This document shows positions 1 to 7,848 of a stretch of DNA of 64,000 nucleotides, piece by piece (the stretch's first letter is position 1; the number at the start of each line of letters is the position of its first letter). The position numbers and the translations under genes are program-made. The stretch is from contig NZ_FXBL01000004.1 in assembly GCF_900177325.1 (NCBI RefSeq), positions 4,216,001-4,280,000 of the forward strand, read 5' to 3'. The stretch comes from Mesorhizobium australicum (GTDB taxonomy: Bacteria > Pseudomonadota > Alphaproteobacteria > Rhizobiales > Rhizobiaceae). The notes under the pieces are model-generated. The model worked only from the letters and a program-made list of their open reading frames with translations, had not been told where the DNA came from and ran no database searches.

Positions 1-196
1 CGCCCAGCGCGAAATACGCCACCATCACGAACTGGGCCATCTCGACGGTCCAGATCGAAGGATGGAAAAACACCTTCATGATGGAGGCGTAGGACAGGAT
101 GCCGATCATCACAAAGATCAGGTACATGGCGAAGAGGCCTATGTACCTGCTCCAGGAATCGATCACCCTGACGTAAAGCTTGATGGCCTCAGGCAC
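1..196 (-). CDS. TRAP transporter small permease (DctQ-like), 5' part only
   Basis: Only the first 65 codons are inside the window; the gene runs off the left edge. I place the start at a GTG (complement of 194-196) that overlaps the stop region of the upstream amidohydrolase gene, with AAGGA about eight bases ahead. The visible protein has a hydrophobic helix around residues 23-40 (LFAMYLIFVMIGILSYAS) followed by WTVEMAQFVMVAYFALG. That helix-amphipathic-helix pattern with a W..E pair is typical of the first two membrane segments of DctQ small permeases, the membrane partner of the large DctM permease in periplasmic-binding-protein-dependent secondary import. It is translationally coupled to the amidohydrolase, so the pair probably imports a substrate that the enzyme then hydrolyses. 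The large permease would lie further left, outside the window. Confidence 0.8.
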   Translation of the reverse strand, partial: MPEAIKLYVRVIDSWSRYIGLFAMYLIFVMIGILSYASIMKVFFHPSIWTVEMAQFVMVAYFALG

Positions 197-1013
197 TGTG
201 ACGGTATCCTTTCGGTTCTCTGGCCGTCTCCATCCTGAGCTTCACGTCCGATTCTTCGATGCCGGACAGGATTGTCGCCAGGCGCTGCGCCCACACGTCC
301 TGGGACGCAGCGTCGACGATCTCATCATTGCGTATTTCGACCATCGCGCAAGGCAGTTCGCGCGGGCGGGCATGTCTTTCGAGCGTGTAGTAGACACGGT
401 CGGCCGGGCTGTAAGGCTGGTTTGCGCCCACCGTGATGCCGGCGATGCCGCGCAGGCCTGCCAGCAGCGGCGCGGCAAGACACTCGTCTTCGTCATGGAT
501 GATGCCGATGTGCCAGGGCCGCGACACGCCCTTGTAGAGCGGCGTGAAGGAGTGGATCGTGACGATCCAGGTCTCATGCCCCTGCGCGAGGCGGTCCTCG
601 ATCACACCGGCCAGCGCGTCGTGGAACGGCCGATGCGACAGGGCAATCCGCGCTTCCCGTTCCGCCGCGCCAAGACCGGCATTGCCGGGGATACGCGTCG
701 TCTCGCTCGTTTCCGCGATGAGGTCCGGCGCATCGACGGGGCGGTTGCAGTCGATCGCGAGACGGGACACGCACGATTCGACCAGCGTCGCGTCCAGTAT
801 CTCCGCCAGCCTTGCCGCGACCGGCAGGGCGCCCGGATCCCAGGCGATGTGGCGTTCGAGGTCGGCGGCGGGAAGTCCGAGCGTTCCGAGCGAGGCCGGC
901 AGCCAGTTCGAGGCGTGTTCGCAGACGATGAGGTACCGGCTCTTGCCGGCCGGATTCGTGACCCGCACCGGATCACGCCCTTCATTCGCTATCTGTTCGA
1001 CTGCTATCGCCAC
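189..1013 (-). CDS. N-formylglutamate amidohydrolase family protein
   Basis: A 274-residue protein of the N-formylglutamate amidohydrolase (HutG-type, FGase) family, zinc-dependent enzymes that cleave N-formyl or related N-acyl amino acids. Family landmarks are visible: CEHASN near residue 31, a DCNRP segment near 88, VTIHSFTP around 150 and VEIRND near 225. Length matches the family. The start is GTG (complement of 1011-1013). No histidine-utilisation genes are nearby; instead it overlaps a TRAP small permease downstream and is divergent from an RpiR-type regulator. This suggests scavenging of an imported N-formyl or similar amide rather than classical histidine breakdown (inference). A candidate promoter lies at 1074-1102. 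Confidence 0.85.
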   Translation of the reverse strand: MAIAVEQIANEGRDPVRVTNPAGKSRYLIVCEHASNWLPASLGTLGLPAADLERHIAWDPGALPVAARLAEILDATLVESCVSRLAIDCNRPVDAPDLIAETSETTRIPGNAGLGAAEREARIALSHRPFHDALAGVIEDRLAQGHETWIVTIHSFTPLYKGVSRPWHIGIIHDEDECLAAPLLAGLRGIAGITVGANQPYSPADRVYYTLERHARPRELPCAMVEIRNDEIVDAASQDVWAQRLATILSGIEESDVKLRMETAREPKGYRHSA

Positions 1014-1073
1014 AAGACCCCACGCCGACGTACTGTTTGATACGTTTTCTGATTGATTTTGCCGGCGCGGACG

Positions 1074-1102
1074 ATTTCATACAGAATTTGAAGCGTTGTC
1101 AA
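1074..1102 (-). promoter_or_regulatory. Candidate sigma-70 promoter for the amidohydrolase/TRAP operon
   Basis: On the minus strand a perfect TTGACA (-35, complement of 1097-1102) is followed after 17 bases by TGAAAT (complement of 1074-1079); TATGAA with a 15-base spacer is an alternative. It points into the amidohydrolase gene, whose start is about 60 bases downstream. The -10 match is weak, so this is a candidate only. Confidence 0.4.
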
Positions 1103-1103
1103 A

Positions 1104-1147
1104 TACCAAGTAGCGTCCGAACGTCTACCAAGTAGCGTCCGAACGTC
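1104..1147. repeat. Perfect 22-bp tandem repeat in the RpiR/amidohydrolase divergent promoter
   Basis: The unit TACCAAGTAGCGTCCGAACG plus TC occurs twice head to tail, 1104-1125 and 1126-1147, with no mismatch. It ends 19 bases before the RpiR start codon and abuts the upstream side of the candidate minus-strand -35 element. A 22-bp period is two helical turns, so a dimeric regulator would see both copies on the same DNA face. It could be an RpiR operator pair or simply a recent slippage duplication. Confidence 0.7.
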
Positions 1148-1166
1148 GGACCGAAAGGAGCGCCGG

Positions 1167-2000
1167 ATGGCGTCGAGCATAGCCGAGATCATCGCCGACC
1201 GGCTGACGGACATGCCCGCCCGGGAACGACGCGCCGCGCAGGCCCTGATCGCCAGCTATCCGATGCTCGGCCTCAAGACCGTCGCCGAATTCGCGCAGCG
1301 CGCGGGCGTCAGTTCCCCGACGATCCTCCGGCTCGTGTCGCGCCTCGGCTACCAGAACTATGCCGAGTTCCAGTCCGCGCTGAACGACGAACTCGCTGCG
1401 CGCCTGCAATCGCCGCTGTCGCGCACCGGGCTCGCGCGCGCTGGGCAAGAGGGAGAGGCGGCCCCCCTGCTCGCGGCGACGCTGGACAACGTCTCGGAGA
1501 CGTTCCGGGTGGTCTCCGACAAGCAGCTGGGCGAGATCGTCTCGGTGCTTTCGGAGACCAGGCGCAGGGTTCATCTCGTCGGCGGCCGCTTCACCGATCC
1601 GATCGCGCGGTATCTGACCGCCCATCTCGCCATCATCCGCCCGGGCGTGGTGCATCTCGACGGGCAGGAGAACCTGTGGCGCGACCGGCTGATCGACATG
1701 GGAAAGCGCGATGTGCTGGTGGTGCTCGACATCCGCCGCTACCAGGACAGCCTGCTGACAGTCGCAGAAAAGGCCGGTGCCCGGGGCGTGACCATCATCC
1801 TGTTGACCGACCAGTGGCTTTCGCCGATCGCCCGCTTCGCCACCCATGTGATCGCCGCGCGCACGTCGGTTCCGTCCGCCTGGGATTCGTCGGCGGCGCT
1901 GTTCATCCTTGCCGAGCATCTCATCGCCGGCGTCACCGACAGGCTGCCGGAGCAGAGTGCGGCGCGCATCCGCGAGATGGACGCATTGCGGCGCGAATAA
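1167..2000 (+). CDS. MurR/RpiR family transcriptional regulator
   Basis: A 277-residue regulator with the two-domain RpiR layout: an N-terminal helix-turn-helix of about 75 residues (TVAEFAQRAGVSSPTILRLV, then GYQNYAEFQ) and a C-terminal SIS sugar-phosphate-type ligand domain from about residue 120 (RRVHLVGGRFTD ... DVLVVLDIRRYQ). The start is supported by GGAG six bases upstream. It is divergent from the amidohydrolase/TRAP genes and is the obvious candidate to control them through the intergenic region. RpiR members usually sense phosphosugars, but in alphaproteobacteria several control amino-acid or TRAP-substrate pathways; the ligand cannot be read from sequence. Confidence 0.88.
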   Translation: MASSIAEIIADRLTDMPARERRAAQALIASYPMLGLKTVAEFAQRAGVSSPTILRLVSRLGYQNYAEFQSALNDELAARLQSPLSRTGLARAGQEGEAAPLLAATLDNVSETFRVVSDKQLGEIVSVLSETRRRVHLVGGRFTDPIARYLTAHLAIIRPGVVHLDGQENLWRDRLIDMGKRDVLVVLDIRRYQDSLLTVAEKAGARGVTIILLTDQWLSPIARFATHVIAARTSVPSAWDSSAALFILAEHLIAGVTDRLPEQSAARIREMDALRRE

Positions 2001-2084
2001 CGCAGTCGTGATGCGATGCAGCATCATACGGGATGTCTGGCGCACGACATTACCAAACTTTAAGATGACACCGGTGGCGACGCC

Positions 2085-2098
2085 GACGACATGTCGTC
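2085..2098. promoter_or_regulatory. 14-bp perfect palindrome upstream of the RND operon (candidate operator)
   Basis: GACGACATGTCGTC is self-complementary over all 14 bases and lies 114 bases before the start of the membrane-fusion protein gene. The 211-base gap it sits in (2001-2211) has no supported gene. No efflux-type regulator gene is adjacent, so if this is an operator its protein is encoded elsewhere or is the RpiR protein next door. Chance occurrence is possible in GC-rich DNA. Confidence 0.35.
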
Positions 2099-2211
2099 TG
2101 GCGCGTTTTGTGATGCATGCCTGGCCGGGACCGCCGGGCGTGCAATGAAACCTTTAGCGAACGGCATGCCGAGGCGCGGGTGGGCGTCGAGGCATCGAAC
2201 CGGAGTAGCGA

Positions 2212-3402
2212 ATGTCGTTCTGGAAACAGGCACTTGTGTCGCTGGTGCTGCTTGCCGCGGCCTTTCTCGGCTGGGCGAAGTTCTTCCCCGGCGCTGGCGA
2301 TGTCCTGGCCCGCTGGGGCGTCGACTGGGTGCCGTTCGCCTCCGCCGATGCGCGTCCGTCCGAACAGGCGCGCAATGCGGGCCGCAACGCAAACGGCCAG
2401 TCGCGTATCCAGCAGCCCGTCATCGCCGCCACGGTCACGCAGGAGACGATCAACAACCGGCTTTCGTCGATCGGAACCGGGCGGGCGAAGCAGACGGTTG
2501 CCGTCACGCCCTATGCTTCCGGCCGTATGACCGAAATGCTGGTGACATCGGGCGCCACCGTGCAGGCGGGCGAGATGATCGCGCGTCTCGACGACGAGAC
2601 GGAAAAGATCGCCGTCGATCGCGCCAAGTTCGCGCTGGACGATGCGCTGGCCAAGCAGGAGCGCATCCAGCAGCTGCGCGCGACCAACACGGCGACCAAT
2701 GTGCAGGTGAACGAGGCGGCGCTTGCCGTCGACAATGCGCGGCTCGCGGTCCGAGACGCGGAGCTGGCGCTGGAGCGCCGCTCGATCCGCGCGCCGATCT
2801 CCGGCATCGTCGGCATCCTGCCGGTCGCGGCGGGCAACTATGTCGCCACGACCACCGAGATCGCCCGCATCGACGACCGATCCCAGATCCTGGTCGACTT
2901 CTGGGTGCCGGAACGCTACGCGAGCATGATGGAGGTGGGCATGCCCCTTTCCGCCGCCTCGGTCGCGCGGCCGGGCGAGGCCTACCAGGGCAAGGTGAGC
3001 GCGCTCGACAACCGCATCGACGACCAGAGCCGCACGCTGCAGGTGCAGGCCCTGCTTGAGAATCCGGACGACCGGCTGCGCGCCGGCATGTCCTTCCAGG
3101 TGACGATGGAGTTCCCAGGCGATGTCTTCCCGGCCGTCGATCCGCTGGCCGTGCAGTGGGGATCGGGTGGCGCCTATGTCTGGCTGGTCAGAGACGGCAA
3201 GGCGGTGCGCACGGACGTCAAGATCATCCAGCGCAACACCGATTCCGTCCTCGTGCAGGCGGCAATCACCCCCGGCGAGATCGTCGTGACCGAAGGCGTC
3301 CATGCGGTGCGCGACGGCCAGCCGGTGACGATCGCCCGAACCAACGGTGCGTCGGAGGCTTCGCCTGCCGCGGCCGCGCAGACGACGGCCAGCGGAACCT
3401 GA
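2212..3402 (+). CDS. RND efflux periplasmic adaptor (membrane fusion protein)
   Basis: A 396-residue HlyD/AcrA-type adaptor that bridges an inner-membrane RND pump to an outer-membrane channel. An uncleaved or signal-anchor helix is at residues 6-24 (QALVSLVLLAAAFLGWAKFF). The split lipoyl-like hairpin domain is recognisable from GRMTEMLVTSGATVQAGEMI around residue 103 and its second half RAPISGIVGILPVAAGNYV near 197, with a coiled-coil hairpin between them and beta-barrel and membrane-proximal domains after 220. The C-terminus is Ala/Thr-rich. CGGAG precedes the ATG. The pump gene starts three bases after the stop, so the two form an operon. No outer-membrane TolC-like gene is adjacent. Confidence 0.93.
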   Translation: MSFWKQALVSLVLLAAAFLGWAKFFPGAGDVLARWGVDWVPFASADARPSEQARNAGRNANGQSRIQQPVIAATVTQETINNRLSSIGTGRAKQTVAVTPYASGRMTEMLVTSGATVQAGEMIARLDDETEKIAVDRAKFALDDALAKQERIQQLRATNTATNVQVNEAALAVDNARLAVRDAELALERRSIRAPISGIVGILPVAAGNYVATTTEIARIDDRSQILVDFWVPERYASMMEVGMPLSAASVARPGEAYQGKVSALDNRIDDQSRTLQVQALLENPDDRLRAGMSFQVTMEFPGDVFPAVDPLAVQWGSGGAYVWLVRDGKAVRTDVKIIQRNTDSVLVQAAITPGEIVVTEGVHAVRDGQPVTIARTNGASEASPAAAAQTTASGT

Positions 3403-3405
3403 CCG

Positions 3406-6400
3406 ATGAGCGGCGCGCCCCAGTCCAGTCCCGAAACAGGCATCACCGCGCTGTTCGTGAGGCGGCCGGTGCTGGCCTTCGTCCTCAACGTCCTCATCAT
3501 AGTCGCAGGCATGGCCGCCTTCCTGGCGGTCGAGATCCGCGAATTGCCGGACGTCGACCGGCCGGTGGTCACCATCGACACCACCTTCTCCGGCGCGGCG
3601 GCCGAGACGATCGATCGCGAGCTGACCTCGATCCTCGAAGGCGCCGTCTCGCGCGTCTCGGGCGTCAAGTCCATCTCTTCGTCCTCGTCTTTCGGCCGCA
3701 GCCGCGTCACGGTGGAGTTTAACGATGGCGTCAACCTCGACGTCGCCGCCTCCGACATGCGCGACGCGATCAGCCGCGTCCAGAACGACCTGCCGGACGA
3801 TGCGGACGTGCCGCGCATCGTCAAGGCGGACGCCAACGCCGACGCCGTCATGCGGCTCGCTGTCACTTCCGAGACGATGTCGATCCAGGACCTGACCATT
3901 TTCGTCGAAGACCAGATCGTCGACGCGCTGTCGGCCGTGCCCGGCGTAGCGGACGTGCAGGTCTATGGCGACCGCGCAAAGATCTTCCGCGTCGACATCA
4001 ACCAATCACGCCTTTCCGCGCTGGGCCTCACCGTCGCCGACGTGCGCAACGCGCTGGCCTCGGTCGCGTTCGACACACCTGCCGGCTCGCTGACCAGCAA
4101 CTCGCAGGACCTCGTCGTGCGGGCGACAGCGTCCGTCACGACGCCGGATGAGTTCGAGAACCTCGCGGTCGGCGACAGGGCGGCGATGATCAAGCTGCGC
4201 GACGTCGCGTCCGTAACGCTGGGCGCCGACATCGGCCAGTCTTCGCTGCGCGCCAACGGCAAGACAGGCATCGGGCTCGGTATCATCCGCCAGGCGCAGT
4301 CGAACACGCTGCGCATTTCCGAAGGTGTGCGCGCCGCGATCACCACGTTGAACGAATCGCTGCCGCCGGGCGTCGAGATCCGCATCACCAGCAACGACGC
4401 GATCTTCGTGGACGGCGCGATTCATGAGGTGGAGATCGCGCTCGGCCTGTCGGTGTCGCTGGTGCTGCTCGTCATCTACATGTTCCTGCGCGACTGGCGC
4501 GCCACCCTCATTCCGGGCATGTCGCTACCGGTGGCGCTCGTCGGAACCATCGCCGCGATCTACCTCGTCGGCTTCTCGCTCAACATCCTCACCCTCCTGG
4601 CGCTGGTTCTGGCGACGGGCCTGGTCGTCGACGACGCGATCGTGGTGCTGGAAAACATCGTGCGGCGGCGCAACGAAGGCATGGGCCCCCGCGCGGCGGC
4701 CGTGCTCGGCGCGCAGGAGGTGTTCTTCGCCGTCATCGCCACCACCGCGACGCTGGTGGCGGTGTTCGTGCCCCTGTCCTTCCTGCCGGGTCAGACGGGC
4801 GGCTTGTTCCGCGAGTTCGGCTTCGTGCTTGCCATCTCGGTCATCCTGTCGGCCGTCGTGGCGCTGTCGCTTTGTCCGATGCTCGCATCACGCATGCTGC
4901 GCGGCCATTCGCATGAGGAGGACAACGGCGTCCTTGCGCGCATTGGCGGTGGCCTGGCCGGGCTCTACAAGCGAGTGCTGCGCGCCTGCCTCGACGCGCC
5001 GCTGATCGTGGTGCTCGTCTCGGTGCTGTTCGGCGCGGTCGCCTGGGGCATCTCCGGCGCCATCAAGTCCGAACTCACCCCGCCGGAAGACCGTTCAATG
5101 ATGTTCCTGCGCATCAGCGCGCCGCAGGGCGTATCAATCGACTATCTCGGCCAGCGCATCTCGGAAATCGAGCGGCTGCTGCAGCCGCTGCGCGACAGCG
5201 GGGAGCTCACCAACACCTTCGGCATCGCAGGCTCCCAAGGCTCCTCCAACAGCGGCTTTCTGGTGCTGACGCTGGCGCCCTGGCAGGATCGCGAACGCAC
5301 CCAGCAGCAGATCGTCGGCGAGGTCGAGCAACTCGTCGTCAAGGTTCCTGGCGTGCGTGCCTTCGCCAACCAGCCCAACAGCCTCGGGATCCGCGGTGCC
5401 GGCAGCGGTCTACAGTTTGCGCTTGCCGGCAACAGCTATGCCGAACTCGGGCAGGCGGCGCAGGCGATCGTGGCCGACATGGAGAAAGATCCGCGCTTCA
5501 CTCAGCCGCGCCTCTCGCAGGACACGACCCAGCCACAACTGTCGGTCGACATCAACCGCGAGCGCGCCTCGGACCTCGGCATCGACATCACCGGCCTCGC
5601 CGAAGCGATGCAGGCGATGCTTGACGGCCGCGACGTGGGTTCCGTCTTCATCGAGGACCGCAGCTTCGACGTGAAGCTCGTCTCCACCACCAATCCGATC
5701 AACGACCCGACGGACCTGGAGAACATCTTCCTCAAGACCCGCGACGGCAAGTTCGTGCCGATGTCGACTATCGCGTCGCTGACCGAGCGCGCCGTGGCGC
5801 CGTCGCTGGCACGCGAGCAGCAGTTGCGCGCGGTCGCGATCACTGCCGGCCTGAGGTCCGACTTCGCACTCGGCGAGGCATATCAGGTCGCGCAGGAGAT
5901 CGCCCGGCCGCACATGCCCGCCGGCTCGCGCATCATTCCGCTGGCCGAGACCGCGACGCTGGGCGAATCCACCGGCTCGATGCTCACAACCTTCGGCTTC
6001 GCCATCGTCATCATCCTTCTTGTGCTCGCGGCGCAGTTCGAGAGCTTCGTCAGCGCGATCATCATCATGGCCACCGTGCCGCTCGGCCTCGCCTGCGCGA
6101 TCTTCGCCATGCTGCTCACCGGCACGAGCCTCAACGTCTACAGCCAGATCGGCCTCGTGCTCCTGGTCGGCATCATGGCGAAGAACGGCATCCTGATCGT
6201 CGAGTTCGCCAACCAGCTGCGCGACCGCGGCCAGGGCGTGCGCGAGGCGATAGAGAACGCGGCGAACATCCGGCTGAGGCCGGTGATGATGACGATGATC
6301 TGCACCATTCTCGGCGGCCTGCCGCTGATCCTGGCGTCCGGCGCAGGGGCGGAAGCGCGCATCGCGCTCGGCTGGATCATCGTCGGCGGGCTTGGCCTCG

Positions 6401-6546
6401 CCACTGCCTCGACGCTGTTCCTGACGCCTGTCGCCTATGTGCTGCTGGGCCGCTTCGTGACGCCTAAGGTCGATGAGGAAAAACGCCTGCATCGCGAACT
6501 GGAGGACGCCGAGGCGCTGGAGAAGCGCCTCCAGCCGGCGGAGTAG
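3406..6546 (+). CDS. RND efflux transporter, inner-membrane permease (AcrB/MdtB type)
   Basis: A 1046-residue proton-driven multidrug-type exporter, the normal length for the HAE-RND family. The architecture is the duplicated RND fold: one N-terminal helix (LAFVLNVLIIVAGMAAFLAV), a large periplasmic loop, helices 2-6 from about residue 340, a second periplasmic loop, and helices 8-12 at the end. The proton-relay aspartate pair is present in GLVVDDAIVVLENI, and the relay lysine in GIMAKNGILIVEFANQ. It forms an operon with the upstream adaptor. A strong bidirectional hairpin follows at 6591-6620. The substrate cannot be predicted; the absence of heavy-metal-type signatures favours organic compounds. 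Confidence 0.95.
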   Translation: MSGAPQSSPETGITALFVRRPVLAFVLNVLIIVAGMAAFLAVEIRELPDVDRPVVTIDTTFSGAAAETIDRELTSILEGAVSRVSGVKSISSSSSFGRSRVTVEFNDGVNLDVAASDMRDAISRVQNDLPDDADVPRIVKADANADAVMRLAVTSETMSIQDLTIFVEDQIVDALSAVPGVADVQVYGDRAKIFRVDINQSRLSALGLTVADVRNALASVAFDTPAGSLTSNSQDLVVRATASVTTPDEFENLAVGDRAAMIKLRDVASVTLGADIGQSSLRANGKTGIGLGIIRQAQSNTLRISEGVRAAITTLNESLPPGVEIRITSNDAIFVDGAIHEVEIALGLSVSLVLLVIYMFLRDWRATLIPGMSLPVALVGTIAAIYLVGFSLNILTLLALVLATGLVVDDAIVVLENIVRRRNEGMGPRAAAVLGAQEVFFAVIATTATLVAVFVPLSFLPGQTGGLFREFGFVLAISVILSAVVALSLCPMLASRMLRGHSHEEDNGVLARIGGGLAGLYKRVLRACLDAPLIVVLVSVLFGAVAWGISGAIKSELTPPEDRSMMFLRISAPQGVSIDYLGQRISEIERLLQPLRDSGELTNTFGIAGSQGSSNSGFLVLTLAPWQDRERTQQQIVGEVEQLVVKVPGVRAFANQPNSLGIRGAGSGLQFALAGNSYAELGQAAQAIVADMEKDPRFTQPRLSQDTTQPQLSVDINRERASDLGIDITGLAEAMQAMLDGRDVGSVFIEDRSFDVKLVSTTNPINDPTDLENIFLKTRDGKFVPMSTIASLTERAVAPSLAREQQLRAVAITAGLRSDFALGEAYQVAQEIARPHMPAGSRIIPLAETATLGESTGSMLTTFGFAIVIILLVLAAQFESFVSAIIIMATVPLGLACAIFAMLLTGTSLNVYSQIGLVLLVGIMAKNGILIVEFANQLRDRGQGVREAIENAANIRLRPVMMTMICTILGGLPLILASGAGAEARIALGWIIVGGLGLATASTLFLTPVAYVLLGRFVTPKVDEEKRLHRELEDAEALEKRLQPAE

Positions 6547-6590
6547 GGTTGAAGCGCGGCCACGCCGCGCAATCCCGCTGAAAAGGCAAA

Positions 6591-6620
6591 AAGGCCGCGC
6601 CGGTTTCCCGACGCGGCCTT
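6591..6620. terminator. Bidirectional rho-independent terminator between convergent genes
   Basis: Arms AAGGCCGCG (6591-6599) and CGCGGCCTT (6612-6620) pair perfectly around a 12-base loop. An A-rich run lies on the left and CTTC on the right, so it can serve both the rightward RND operon and the leftward Liv-type operon ending at 6639. Confidence 0.75.
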
Positions 6621-6638
6621 CTTCAATGAGGGCTCAAC

Positions 6639-7820
6639 TCACTGCGACTTGGTCGGATCGACGCGGCCGATCTCGACCCACTTGCCGCCCTGGATCTGCG
6701 AGATGAAGATCAGGTCGCCACCCTGATGATCGTTCGGGCCATACTTGACCGGAACGTCGCCGGAGACCACGTCGGTGTATTCCAGGCTCTCCATGCCCTT
6801 CTGGAAGCTCTCCGCCGTCAGGTCCTTGCCTGCCGCCTCCAGAGCCTTGATCAGAGTGTTCGCGGCGCCGTAGCCGAGGATGGCCGCGGTTCCGGCCGGC
6901 TCGCCTGTCTTGGCCTTGTAGTTCTCCGCCCAGGCCTTCACCTCAGGATTGTCCATGCGGGCCTCATGATCGGTCCAGCCGGCGGCGGCGTAGTAGCCCT
7001 CGGTCACGCCTTCCGGCACCTTGGCGACGGCGGTGTTGAAGCCAGCCGAGGAGCCGATGAAGGAGACATTCGTCCAGCCGAGCTTCTTGGCGGTGCCGAA
7101 GGCGACGATCGTCTGGCGTACGCCGACCGCGGTCGCGACGATGTCGCACTTGGCGTCGCGCAGCTTGGAGATCGTGCCGACGAAGTCCTGCTCGTCCGGC
7201 TTGTGCGTGGTTTCCGCCGCGAAGGTCAGGCCCAGCGCCTCGGTCTCGTCCTTCGTGCCTTCGTAGACCTCAAGACCGAAGTCGGTCGGCAGGTACATCG
7301 CGCAGACGTTCTTCGCGCCCTTTTCCTTGGCGAGGTGGCGCACGCCCGCGCGCATCTGGTCGTAGTAGGACGAGAAGCCCGCATACTTGTAGGTGATGTC
7401 GCCCTCGAGCATCTGGCGCGCGGCGGTCAGCGGGCCGACATTGGCCACCTGCTTGGCTTGCATCATCGGGAAGCCGGCGATGTTGTGCGGCGTGCCGAGA
7501 TTGAGGATCATCGCGAACACCTTGTCCGAGTTGATCAGCTTGTTGAAGTTCTGCACGGCCTTCGGCACCTGGTAGCCGTGGTCCTCCACCACGAACCGGA
7601 TCTTGCGGCCGTGGATGCCGCCCTTCTCGTTGACCTCGTCGAACATGACCTGCGCGGCCTTGATCGCGCCGACATTGAAGGCGGCGAAGATGCCGGACAG
7701 GTCGCCGTTCGATCCGATGACGACTTCGGTGTCGGTGACGCCCTGCGTCGCGAACGCGGCCGAGCTCATGCCGAGCGCGAGACCCGCCGCGAGAATGGAT
7801 GTCCTGAGTGCAGTTTTCAT
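6639..7820 (-). CDS. Liv-type ABC transporter substrate-binding protein (cluster 1)
   Basis: A 393-residue periplasmic binding protein of the leucine/isoleucine/valine (type I fold, Peripla_BP_6) family. A cleavable signal peptide ends at SSAAFA near residue 25; mature residues then read TQGVTDTEVVIGSNGDLSG, the usual first strand and loop of LivK-like proteins. GGAGGAG precedes the ATG. It is the last gene of a leftward operon holding livH-M-G-F and an acyl-CoA synthetase. Proteins of this family bind amino acids but also aromatic and other carboxylic acids; the linked CoA ligase and acyl-CoA dehydrogenase make a carboxylate ligand more likely (inference). Confidence 0.92.
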   Translation of the reverse strand: MKTALRTSILAAGLALGMSSAAFATQGVTDTEVVIGSNGDLSGIFAAFNVGAIKAAQVMFDEVNEKGGIHGRKIRFVVEDHGYQVPKAVQNFNKLINSDKVFAMILNLGTPHNIAGFPMMQAKQVANVGPLTAARQMLEGDITYKYAGFSSYYDQMRAGVRHLAKEKGAKNVCAMYLPTDFGLEVYEGTKDETEALGLTFAAETTHKPDEQDFVGTISKLRDAKCDIVATAVGVRQTIVAFGTAKKLGWTNVSFIGSSAGFNTAVAKVPEGVTEGYYAAAGWTDHEARMDNPEVKAWAENYKAKTGEPAGTAAILGYGAANTLIKALEAAGKDLTAESFQKGMESLEYTDVVSGDVPVKYGPNDHQGGDLIFISQIQGGKWVEIGRVDPTKSQ

Positions 7821-7848
7821 AAAGTCTCCTCCTGGTTTGTGACGTGAG

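Noticed and set aside
2010..2028. Small hairpin TGATGC/GCATCA after the RpiR gene
   Set aside because: Six base pairs and no T tract; likely chance.
2050..4005. Long minus-strand open frame opposite the RND genes
   Set aside because: It lies antisense to two strongly supported genes, is Arg/Asp/Gly/His-rich without any fold, and is a normal by-product of high-GC codon bias.
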